Source of the DNA: Opitutaceae bacterium
GTDB lineage: Bacteria > Verrucomicrobiota > Verrucomicrobiia > Opitutales > Opitutaceae
DNA: 6,615 nt
NCBI GenBank assembly: GCA_023269455.1
Contig: JAHFTG010000119.1
Span: 1-6,615, forward strand
Direction of reading: 5' to 3'
Shown: positions 1-5,869 of the stretch, one piece after another
Layout: each line of letters opens with the position of its first letter
Numbering within the stretch: the first letter of the stretch is position 1
Position numbers and translations under genes: made by a program
Notes under the pieces: generated by a model
What the model saw: only the letters and a program-made list of their open reading frames with translations
Told to the model about the DNA's origin: nothing
Databases searched by the model: none

Positions 1-504
1 GTGCCGGGCCTGGTCATCGCGTTTGGCTACCTGGCGATGAGCCAGGAAGGGAAATTCTTCGCTTTCCTGAATCCGGTGAAAGACCAGACGATCCTGCTAA
101 TCATCGCCTACTCGATTCGCCGCCTGCCTTACGTGGTGCGCTCGGCCGTGGCCGGTTTTCAACAAACGAGCGAGACCCTGGAAGAGGCCGCCCAAAACCT
201 CGGCTGCCCTCCCCTCAAGGCGACCTTCAAGATCACCCTTCCCCTCATCGCGGCCAACCTGATCGCCGGCGGCCTGCTCGCGTTTGCCTTTGCGATGCTG
301 GAGGTCTCCGACTCGCTCGTGCTCGCGCAAAAGCAGGCGTTTTATCCGATCACAAAGGCCATCCTCGAGCTCTTCCAACTGCTCGGAGACGGCAAGTTCA
401 TCGCCAGCGCGCTCGGCGTATGGGCGATGGTTTTCCTCGGCATCACCATCGTCGGCATGAGCCTGGTCCTCGGCAAAAAACTGGGCGCAATATTTCGGGT
501 TTAA
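1..504 (+). CDS. ABC transporter permease, Fe(III)/polyamine-type, 5'-truncated
   Basis: This is the C-terminal 167 residues of an inner-membrane permease of a binding-protein-dependent ABC importer. The frame is open from base 1 and the GTG there is most likely an internal valine, so the true start lies upstream. The key evidence is the cytoplasmic EAA loop that docks with the ATPase: EEAAQNLG at residues 61-68, followed by the I-x-LP ending at 78-81 (ITLP). Hydrophobic segments lie near residues 1-13, 31-46, 82-101 and 133-157, as expected for the last helices of the BPD_transp_1 fold. The PGLVIAFGYL start and the SIRRLPY stretch before the EAA loop resemble Fe(III) (FbpB/SfuB-like) and related permeases, some of which are duplicated proteins of 500 or more residues. 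The substrate cannot be fixed from this fragment; spermidine/putrescine, thiamine or phosphonate importers share these features. It converges on the minus-strand operon. No T-tract follows a hairpin on its own strand, so its terminator is unclear. Confidence 0.87.
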   Translation: MPGLVIAFGYLAMSQEGKFFAFLNPVKDQTILLIIAYSIRRLPYVVRSAVAGFQQTSETLEEAAQNLGCPPLKATFKITLPLIAANLIAGGLLAFAFAMLEVSDSLVLAQKQAFYPITKAILELFQLLGDGKFIASALGVWAMVFLGITIVGMSLVLGKKLGAIFRV

Positions 505-529
505 GCGGCGCGCATGGCCGGAGACGACC

Positions 530-560
530 AATAAAAAGCCCGCCCCGATCAGGGGCGGGC
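530..560 (-). terminator. Intrinsic terminator of the trpD-glmM-TPR operon
   Basis: A perfect 9-bp GC-rich stem (GCCCGCCCC at 538-546 and GGGGCGGGC at 552-560) closes a 5-nt loop. The plus-strand A-run at 533-537 becomes a U-tract directly after the hairpin when read on the minus strand, so this is a textbook rho-independent terminator for minus-strand transcription. It sits 56 bp beyond the stop codon of the TPR gene. Read on the plus strand the stem is followed by GAACTACG, with no U-run, so it should be a weak terminator at best for the permease gene. Confidence 0.9.
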
Positions 561-615
561 GAACTACGCTCGATTCACGCTCAACAACCGTAACCGCCGC
601 GCGGGCGGCGCGTGC

Positions 616-2010
616 TTAGCGGCTTGAGTAGTAGGCGTTGATCTTGTCGGCGACGTCGCGGAAGCCGATGTCGTCGCTGTAGATGATCTTGTATTCGTTG
701 ATGGCTTCCTCGGTCTTGCCCATCGATTCGTAGCACTCGGCCAACTGGTAGATGACGTCCTTCTTGAGATCATCCATCGCGGGGATTTCCGCCTTGGCGA
801 TCTGGAACTGGGCGACCGCAAGGTCGAACATTTTGCGGGCCTTGAGCGCCTTGCCCATGCCTGTGATCGCCGCGATGCGGACCTTGGGGTTTTTCTGGGC
901 CTGCTGATAGTTGGCGATGGCGTTTTGGTAATCGCCGGCCGCGAAGTGGAAATTGGCCAGCGTGAAACGCGCCTCGTAATCGTTCGGGTAACGTTCGACG
1001 TAAGCCTTGGCCTGAGCGATTTCGAAAGCGGCGAAGTCGGCCTTCGCCTTGGCAAACTCGGCCTTGAGCGCCGCATCGTCGGGCGTTACGGCCAGACGGC
1101 TTTCCAAGGTCTTGAGCTTCTTGTCGAGGATGGCGTTTTGGAGATCGTTGTCCTGTTTCTCCAGGCTGGTGTCGGCGGCGCCCGAAGGCAGCTTGCGCGC
1201 CTGGCGCACATAATTGAGCGCTTCCTCGAAGTTGTTAAGTTTCCGGTAACCTTCGACCACGCTGCGGTAGTGATTGAGATTCTCGGGCTGCGCCTTGAGG
1301 CGTTCGAGCGCCTCGCCGATGAGGCGCTGGGTCATCTCGTCGGACGTGACGACCTTCGACGCCTGTTCGAGCGAGATGGACTGGGCCTCGTCGCGGAGCT
1401 TGTCGCGGAAAGATCCCTTGTCCTCCCAGTTGCCCTTTTCCGTGGTCTGGGCGATGGCGGCCTTGCGCATCACCGCGAGGGCGTCGCCGTCCTGCGGAGA
1501 CAGTTTCAGAAGCGTGTCGGCGGTGCGGAGAGCCTCCTTCGGGCGCTTGGCCGTCAGATAAGCCTCGGCCAACGTGAGCAGAGCTTCACGGTCCGTGGGA
1601 TTCTGCTCGTGAATCGCCTCCCAGGCAAACGTAACGGTATCCGGAAGATCGAGACCTTGGGCGGCTTCGGCCAGCAGCTTCAACGCAGGCACGCTGGTGG
1701 GATCGGCGGCGAGAAGTTTCTCGGCGTTTTCCAACGTCTTGGCCGGATCTTTCTTGCCGCCGCCAAAAAGGAATCCGGCTTGGGTTACAGAACCAAAGGC
1801 CTTGGAAAAAAGTTTGTTTTTGGAACTGGCATGGCGCAACTGGGCCACGCGCTGAAGGCGGCGCACCGGCAGGCAGCCGGGCGCGGTTTTGAGCACCTGC
1901 GAAGTCACATCGATTACGTAATCGAAATTGCCGCGTTGAAGCGCGACTTGGGCGTTTTCGAGCTGCTTCTGGAGGCGGGGGTCAAGCGAGGAGACGGGGA
2001 TTTCTGGCAT
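616..2010 (-). CDS. Tetratricopeptide-repeat protein of unknown function
   Basis: This 464-residue protein is mostly helical and repeat-based. I see TPR-like helical pairs near residues 15-45, 88-120, 140-172 (EALLTLAEAYL ... EALRTADTLLKLSP), 243-275 (YRSVVEGYRKLNNFEEALNYV), 345-373 (EARFTLANFHFAAGDYQNAIANYQQA), 378-408 and 416-445 (YQLAECYESMGKTEEAINEY). Residues 285-340 are rich in charged residues and alanine and may form a long helix or coiled coil. There is no signal peptide, so it is probably cytoplasmic. Residues 70-86 are an unusual Gly/Phe-rich hydrophobic patch followed by lysines, which might touch a membrane or a partner. TPRs usually scaffold protein-protein contacts, but no catalytic domain is visible and I assign no function. 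It is the last gene of the minus-strand operon, 57 bp after glmM and just before the terminator. The ATG at 2010 is the first in frame; GGCGGA about 8 nt upstream is only a partial SD. Confidence 0.88.
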   Translation of the reverse strand: MPEIPVSSLDPRLQKQLENAQVALQRGNFDYVIDVTSQVLKTAPGCLPVRRLQRVAQLRHASSKNKLFSKAFGSVTQAGFLFGGGKKDPAKTLENAEKLLAADPTSVPALKLLAEAAQGLDLPDTVTFAWEAIHEQNPTDREALLTLAEAYLTAKRPKEALRTADTLLKLSPQDGDALAVMRKAAIAQTTEKGNWEDKGSFRDKLRDEAQSISLEQASKVVTSDEMTQRLIGEALERLKAQPENLNHYRSVVEGYRKLNNFEEALNYVRQARKLPSGAADTSLEKQDNDLQNAILDKKLKTLESRLAVTPDDAALKAEFAKAKADFAAFEIAQAKAYVERYPNDYEARFTLANFHFAAGDYQNAIANYQQAQKNPKVRIAAITGMGKALKARKMFDLAVAQFQIAKAEIPAMDDLKKDVIYQLAECYESMGKTEEAINEYKIIYSDDIGFRDVADKINAYYSSR

Positions 2011-2067
2011 AGGGTATCCGCCAAAGAAATCGCTTGGCCCGAGGCGGTCAACGCTGGAGTGCCCTTT

Positions 2068-3408
2068 TTAGACCACTTCCAAATCGACTCCGGCCGCCGT
2101 CACGAGTCGGCCGATACCTGCTTGCACCACCGCCAGCGTCGACCCCTCCACCAGCAAACGCAACTTGGCCTCTGTGCCCGAGAAACGCACGAGCACGCGC
2201 CCTTGTGAACCCAGCTCATTTTCCAACGCACGGATCGTCGCCATGAGCGCGACACATTCCGCCAATTCGCGCCGGTTGCGCACCTTCAGGTTGTGCGTCG
2301 CCTGCGGGAATTTTTTCAACACCTTGCGCAACTCAGAAAGCGGCCGCCCAGTGGCGATCATCACCTCCAGGACCTTGAGCGCCGCGACGAGGCCATCGCC
2401 CGTCGGCGCGATTTCTGCGCAGATGATGTGTCCGCTGGATTCGCCCCCCAGACGAGCGCCCTCCGCCTGCATGCGCTCGATCACATAGCGATCACCCACC
2501 GCGCTGCGCACGACGCGTCCGCCCGCGGCGGTCACGGCAGCGTCCACCCCGAGATTGCTTTGCACGGTCACGACGAGTGTATCGGCCGCCAGCGTCCCGT
2601 TGCCGAGCGCATGCACGGCCAGCAAGGTCAGCACTTCATCGCCATCCAACACCTGCCCGAGCTCGTCACAAAAAATACAACGATCGCCATCACCATCGTG
2701 CGCGATACCCAGCCGGGCACCGGTCGCGAGGACTTTGGCCGCGAGTTTTTCCGGGTGTTCACTGCCCACGCCTTCGTTGATATTGCGACCATCGGGCGCA
2801 TCGCCAATGCCGACGACCTCGGCGCCAAGCGCGCGCAACACCACGGGACTCGTAAGCGCGGTCGCGCCGTTCGCCGTATCCAGGACAATTTTCCATCCGG
2901 CCAGCGTCTGCACGGGCAACAACATGCCCGCCGCCTTGATGTAATCAGCGACCGCCGAAATATCTTCAGGCAACGTCACCGGTCCAACCGTCACTCCCGC
3001 CGCTTCCGTCGTGGCGGATAACAACTGCTCGATCCGCGCCTCATCAGCGTCGGTGAGTTTGATGCCCGTGCCCGCGAAAAACTTGATGCCATTGTCCACC
3101 GCCGGATTGTGCGAGGCGGTCACGACTACGCCCAGCGCCGCGCCTTGGGCGCGAACCGCGCCCGCCACCGCCGGCGTCGGCAGCACGCCCAGCGAAACCG
3201 GCTCAAGTCCGGCGGCGGTCAGTCCCGCCGCGACGGCACGCACCAGTGACTCCCCGGATGCGCGCGTATCGCGTCCGATAACTACACGGCCGCGCCCGCC
3301 CGCCCACCGACCGGCCGCCTGACCGAGCCGGAATGCGAACGCCTCGTTTATGACAGGACCGCCGTAAGGACCGCGCACGCCATCGGTGCCGAAATATTCG
3401 CGTTTCAT
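2068..3408 (-). CDS. glmM: Phosphoglucosamine mutase
   Basis: GlmM interconverts glucosamine-6-phosphate and glucosamine-1-phosphate, the step before GlmU makes UDP-GlcNAc for peptidoglycan and lipid A. At 446 residues it matches the family (about 445-450). All four alpha-D-phosphohexomutase signatures are present: the N-terminal YFGTDGVRG (5-13); the catalytic phosphoserine loop TASHNP (97-102, Ser99); the Mg2+-binding DGDGDR (238-243); and the sugar-binding GGESSGH (321-327). The C-terminal phosphate-binding loop reads RFSGTE (408-413). GESSGH and the YFGTDGVRG start favour GlmM over phosphomannomutase or phosphoglucomutase. Activity needs phosphorylation of Ser99 in known enzymes. The ATG overlaps the trpD stop (ATGA), so translation is probably coupled. 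The TPR gene follows on the same strand. Nothing suggests inactivation. Confidence 0.96.
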   Translation of the reverse strand: MKREYFGTDGVRGPYGGPVINEAFAFRLGQAAGRWAGGRGRVVIGRDTRASGESLVRAVAAGLTAAGLEPVSLGVLPTPAVAGAVRAQGAALGVVVTASHNPAVDNGIKFFAGTGIKLTDADEARIEQLLSATTEAAGVTVGPVTLPEDISAVADYIKAAGMLLPVQTLAGWKIVLDTANGATALTSPVVLRALGAEVVGIGDAPDGRNINEGVGSEHPEKLAAKVLATGARLGIAHDGDGDRCIFCDELGQVLDGDEVLTLLAVHALGNGTLAADTLVVTVQSNLGVDAAVTAAGGRVVRSAVGDRYVIERMQAEGARLGGESSGHIICAEIAPTGDGLVAALKVLEVMIATGRPLSELRKVLKKFPQATHNLKVRNRRELAECVALMATIRALENELGSQGRVLVRFSGTEAKLRLLVEGSTLAVVQAGIGRLVTAAGVDLEVV

Positions 3409-3425
3409 GGGTGAAAAAATTCCTT
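3405..3425 (-). promoter_or_regulatory. trpD/glmM ATGA overlap with glmM ribosome-binding site
   Basis: On the minus strand the glmM ATG (3408-3406) shares bases with the trpD TGA stop (3407-3405), a classic stop-restart junction. AAGGA (3425-3421) lies 12 nt before the ATG, inside the last codons of trpD. That is a usable SD with somewhat long spacing. The arrangement suggests that ribosomes finishing trpD feed glmM. Confidence 0.75.
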
Positions 3426-4451
3426 CGTCGCGGCGATTTTCGCTTTTACGGCTCCCCCCAGCAGAAGCTCGCGGGCCTGGCTGATGCCGTCGCGCAGCTC
3501 GGAAGTGCGTCCGGTGATCCAGAGCGCAGCGGCGGTGTTGAACACGATGGTGTCCACCAGACCGGCAGGCGCGCGCCCGGCCAGCAACGCCTCGACGATG
3601 GCAAGGTTGGCCTGCAAATCACCGCCTTGAAGATCGGTAAAAGGCGTCGCCGCAAAACCGTAGTCCGCGCCGCTCCAGCGTCCATCGACGGAACGCAGCC
3701 GGCCGATGCCGCGCACGCGGTTGAGCGTCGTCGTCGTCAGTTCGTCGATACCATGTCCCGGCGCGATCACCCCGTGCGCCGCCAGTCCTGCCTCGGTGCC
3801 GAGCAGGTCGAGCACGTCGGCCAGTTTACCGACCCACGCTTCCGAGAAAACCCCGAGAAGCACATTTGCCGGACGCCCGGGATTGATGAGTGGACCGAGG
3901 ATATTGAACACCGAACGTCGTCCCTGCGCCGCGAGAATTTTTCTCACCGGCGCGATGTGTTTGAACGCCGGATGATAAGCCGGCGCGAAAAAAAATGCGT
4001 AGCCGAGCTGGTCAAGCGCGACGCGCAGCTTCTCCGGAGGCGCCTGCAAATCCACGCCGAGCCCCGCGAGCAGATCCGCGCTGCCGCACTTCGACGTGAT
4101 GCCGCGGTTGCCGTGCTTCATCACTGGCACACCGGCGCAGGCCAGCGTGAGCACGACCATGCTGGAAATATTAAAGCCACCCGCGAGATCGCCGCCCGTG
4201 CCGACGATGTCGATCGCCTGTCCGGCCCACGCCTCGACGCCAGGATTGATCGCACGCGCACGGAATTCGTTGGCAAACGCCGCCACCTCGGCCGCCGTCT
4301 CGCCCTTCTCGCCAAGTGCGATGAGGAACGCCGCCTTGCCGTCGTCCGCGATTTCAGGGGAAGCCAGCGCGGCGGAGGCGGTTGCCACTTCGGGAGGCAT
4401 CAGCTCTTGGCCAGCCGACAATCGGCGCGTGAGTTCGGCAAGTTCGGACAT
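3405..4451 (-). CDS. trpD: Anthranilate phosphoribosyltransferase
   Basis: TrpD transfers phosphoribosyl from PRPP to anthranilate in the second committed step of tryptophan synthesis. The 348-residue protein has the family's helical N-terminal domain (1-70) and then the PRPP/anthranilate motifs: GTGGD (84-88), FNISS (93-97), KHGNR (112-116), GSADLL (123-128), YHPA (159-162), VRK with the anthranilate-site Arg170, NILGPLINP (183-191) and the metal-binding Asp236-Glu237. Variations from the usual pattern are LAGGF after GTGGD (normally G-x-x-T/S-F), GITSKC after KHGNR, and about two extra residues in KILAAQGRRSVF. I chose ATG 4451 because homology begins there; the frame stays open to 4526 but the added residues look unrelated to TrpD and would run up to the uppP start. 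No clear SD precedes 4451. It leads the operon with glmM; no other trp gene is visible. A TrpD-like paralogue with another substrate is possible but less likely. Confidence 0.93.
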   Translation of the reverse strand: MSELAELTRRLSAGQELMPPEVATASAALASPEIADDGKAAFLIALGEKGETAAEVAAFANEFRARAINPGVEAWAGQAIDIVGTGGDLAGGFNISSMVVLTLACAGVPVMKHGNRGITSKCGSADLLAGLGVDLQAPPEKLRVALDQLGYAFFFAPAYHPAFKHIAPVRKILAAQGRRSVFNILGPLINPGRPANVLLGVFSEAWVGKLADVLDLLGTEAGLAAHGVIAPGHGIDELTTTTLNRVRGIGRLRSVDGRWSGADYGFAATPFTDLQGGDLQANLAIVEALLAGRAPAGLVDTIVFNTAAALWITGRTSELRDGISQARELLLGGAVKAKIAATKEFFHP

Positions 4452-4531
4452 GAGCGCACATGGAATCGAAAAAGCTCCGCGCGTGGAAAGCATAAACTCG
4501 ACACGCCCGCCGCCTTTTGGGAGCAACGCTT
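4452..4531. promoter_or_regulatory. Divergent trpD/uppP spacer
   Basis: These 80 bp separate the two divergent starts and should carry, or overlap, at least one promoter. I find only weak candidates: AGCATA at 4488-4493 reads TATGCT on the minus strand (4 of 6 matches to a -10 box), without a matching -35 box. A plus-strand CATAAA at 4491-4496 also lacks a -35 partner. The real promoters may lie partly inside the neighbouring genes. There is no trp attenuator: no Trp-rich leader peptide and no terminator hairpin can be seen. Confidence 0.35.
4519..4523 (+). promoter_or_regulatory. uppP ribosome-binding site, decides the GTG start
   Basis: GGGAG ends 8 nt before the GTG at 4532, an ideal SD spacing. 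An in-frame TTG at 4517 overlaps this site and has no SD of its own, so the GTG is preferred. Confidence 0.75.
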
Positions 4532-5527
4532 GTGCGTCGCCTCATCGTCTTCCTAGGTCTCTGCCTTGCCCTGATCCAGCCGTGCTTCGGTGATTCCGTG
4601 GCCGACTCCGCCGCGAAACCCGGCCCCATCGCCGAACTCAGCACGCGTGACGCCATCATCCTCGGCGTGATCGAGGGCATCACGGAATTCCTGCCCATCT
4701 CGTCCACGGGCCATCTCATCATCGCCACCACGTTTCTCAAGCTCGACGGGGAAACGCCGCTCACCGCCGCCGACGGCCAGCCTCTCTGGTTCAAAAAACC
4801 TTCGCCCAAACATCCCGAGGGCGAGCCGCTCACGTTGAAGCTCGCGGCCGACACTTACTCGGTCGTCATCCAGTTCGGCGCCATCGCCGCCGTCGCCGGA
4901 CTTTATTGGAGGCAGATTCGCTCGATGATGCTCGGCCTGCTCGGGCGCGATGCGGCAGGCCTGCGTCTTTTACGCAACATCATCATCGCGTTCATCCCCG
5001 CCGCCGTCATCGGCCTCGCGCTCAGCGGCTGGATCGACAAGCACTTGTTTTCAATAGGAGCCGTCGTCACCGCGCAGATCAGTGGCGCGGTGCTGATGTT
5101 TGCCGCCGAACGCTGGCGCAAGACCCACGCCTCCACCCGTCCGATCAGTGAGCTGACCTCGCGCAACGCCCTCGGCATCGGCGCACTCCAGTGCGCTGCG
5201 CTCTGGCCCGGCACCAGCCGCTCGATGACCACGATTGTGGGCGGTTATTTCGCCGGTCTCGACCCCCGTAAGGCCGCCGAATTCAGCTTCCTCCTCGGAT
5301 TCGTCACGCTCACCGCCGCTACCATCTATAAGAGCTACCGTTCTGGCGCAGCCATGATCGAGGTGTTCGGCTGGCCTCACGTGTTGCTGGGCTGCGTCGT
5401 CGCGGCGGTCACGGCGGCTGTTTCGATCCGCTTCCTCATTCATTACCTGACGCGTCACGGATTGGGCCTTTTTGCGGTTTACCGGCTGGTGACGGCCGCG
5501 GTGCTCATCGCTTGGTTTTTGATCTGA
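4532..5527 (+). CDS. uppP: Undecaprenyl-diphosphatase (BacA family)
   Basis: UppP is an integral membrane enzyme that dephosphorylates undecaprenyl pyrophosphate, giving back the lipid carrier used for peptidoglycan and other glycans. It can raise bacitracin resistance. Both family motifs are intact: ExxxE in EGITEFLPISSTGH (Glu48, Glu52, Ser57, Ser58, His61) and PGTSRS (226-231, with Arg230). Hydrophobic segments lie near residues 40-66, 108-127, 148-167, 174-193, 213-240, 247-266, 281-304 and 311-330. At 331 residues it is longer than the usual 265-280. Two additions explain this: an N-terminal extension of about 37 residues that resembles a signal peptide or extra helix (MRR followed by a hydrophobic run to CFG at 18-20), and about 30 extra residues at roughly 72-104, rich in Pro, Lys and Glu, in the loop after the first motif. 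GTG 4532 is chosen for its SD. The gene is divergent from trpD. The downstream promoter-like sequence suggests rpmF can be transcribed separately. Confidence 0.95.
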   Translation: MRRLIVFLGLCLALIQPCFGDSVADSAAKPGPIAELSTRDAIILGVIEGITEFLPISSTGHLIIATTFLKLDGETPLTAADGQPLWFKKPSPKHPEGEPLTLKLAADTYSVVIQFGAIAAVAGLYWRQIRSMMLGLLGRDAAGLRLLRNIIIAFIPAAVIGLALSGWIDKHLFSIGAVVTAQISGAVLMFAAERWRKTHASTRPISELTSRNALGIGALQCAALWPGTSRSMTTIVGGYFAGLDPRKAAEFSFLLGFVTLTAATIYKSYRSGAAMIEVFGWPHVLLGCVVAAVTAAVSIRFLIHYLTRHGLGLFAVYRLVTAAVLIAWFLI

Positions 5528-5556
5528 CGTCAAGACGTTGGTTATAGCGCTTGACG
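5528..5556. repeat. 7-bp inverted repeat over the rpmF promoter -35 box
   Basis: CGTCAAG (5528-5534) and CTTGACG (5550-5556) are perfect inverted copies separated by 15 nt (centre to centre 22 bp, about two helical turns). The right arm contains the TTGACG -35 box. The left arm starts right after the uppP stop and overlaps the 8-bp palindrome TGACGTCA (5525-5532). No T-run follows, so it is not an intrinsic terminator for uppP. It could be an operator, or chance. Confidence 0.4.
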
Positions 5557-5580
5557 ATGGAAAGCGCAGCCCTCTACTTT
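5551..5580 (+). promoter_or_regulatory. Sigma70-like promoter for rpmF-plsX
   Basis: TTGACG (5551-5556) matches the -35 consensus in 5 of 6 positions. TACTTT (5575-5580) keeps the T, A and final T that matter most in a -10 box. The 18-nt spacing is allowed. Transcription would begin near 5587 and give a leader of about 60 nt before rpmF. The position between uppP and rpmF fits an independent promoter for the ribosomal-protein gene. Confidence 0.55.
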
Positions 5581-5647
5581 CACCCTTTACCACTCATCCA
5601 AGACCTCGTTACACGAACGTCCTTCACACCTTTAATCCACACCGACC

Positions 5648-5827
5648 ATGGCTAATCCGAAACGCAAGCAGTCCAAACGCCGCAGCGCCAACCGCCGCGC
5701 AGCCAACGCTTTCAAAGCTCCCGAGATCGCCCGAGACCCGACCGATGGCACGGCTTTCCGCCCCCATCACGTGAATCCGACCAACGGCACCTACCGCGGT
5801 CGCCAGGTAGTCAACGTCGAGGTCTAA
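5648..5827 (+). CDS. rpmF: 50S ribosomal protein L32
   Basis: This 59-residue basic protein is a component of the large ribosomal subunit. It begins MANPKRKQSKRRSANRRAAN, the typical L32 start (small residues, then a Lys/Arg-rich stretch that enters rRNA). It then has the C-terminal HHVNPTNGTYRGRQVV (40-55), which matches the family's HH-x(n)-G-x-YRGR-x-V pattern. Length fits L32 (about 55-65). It has no cysteine, so it is the zinc-free form that lacks the CxxC pairs of some L32 proteins. No SD precedes the ATG at 5648 (the upstream bases are TCCACACCGACC), so initiation probably relies on an unstructured leader or another mechanism. plsX follows after 37 bp, which reproduces the widely conserved rpmF-plsX pair. 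Confidence 0.95.
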   Translation: MANPKRKQSKRRSANRRAANAFKAPEIARDPTDGTAFRPHHVNPTNGTYRGRQVVNVEV

Positions 5828-5852
5828 TCCTCGGCCAATCGGCTCGTTATCC

Positions 5853-5869
5853 ACCATCCCGGTGATGGT
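5853..5869 (+). repeat. Small hairpin covering the plsX start codon
   Basis: ACCATC (5853-5858) and GATGGT (5864-5869) form a 6-bp stem with a 5-nt loop. The ATG of plsX (5865-5867) lies inside the right arm. It could lower plsX translation unless ribosomes leaving rpmF open it, but a stem this short is easily chance. Confidence 0.25.

Noticed and set aside
595..610. A second hairpin (CGCCGC/GCGGCG) just downstream of the TPR stop codon
   Set aside because: It has a 6-bp stem with no T-run on either strand and sits in very GC-rich DNA. The strong hairpin at 538-560 already explains termination.
2011..2067. An internal promoter (TTGACC on the minus strand at 2051-2046) and a short GCCAA/TTGGC hairpin between glmM and the TPR gene
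   Set aside because: No acceptable -10 box stands at the right spacing, and a 5-bp stem with a 9-nt loop is within chance. Read-through from glmM is the simpler explanation.
925..2208. A 427-codon plus-strand open frame opposite the TPR gene and the end of glmM
   Set aside because: It is antisense to two genes with recognisable protein families or repeats, its translation is Arg/Gly/Leu-rich without a domain, and long antisense frames are common in GC-rich DNA.
4452..4526. A longer trpD start giving 25 extra N-terminal residues
   Set aside because: The extra residues do not resemble TrpD, and the extension would run to within a few bases of the uppP start and use up the divergent promoter region.
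4452..4531. A trp attenuator or leader peptide before trpD
   Set aside because: There is no short frame with tandem Trp codons and no terminator/antiterminator pair in the spacer.
3411..4556. A 381-codon plus-strand open frame opposite trpD
   Set aside because: Its translation is very rich in Arg and His, has no recognisable motif and covers a well-supported trpD. It is a shadow frame.
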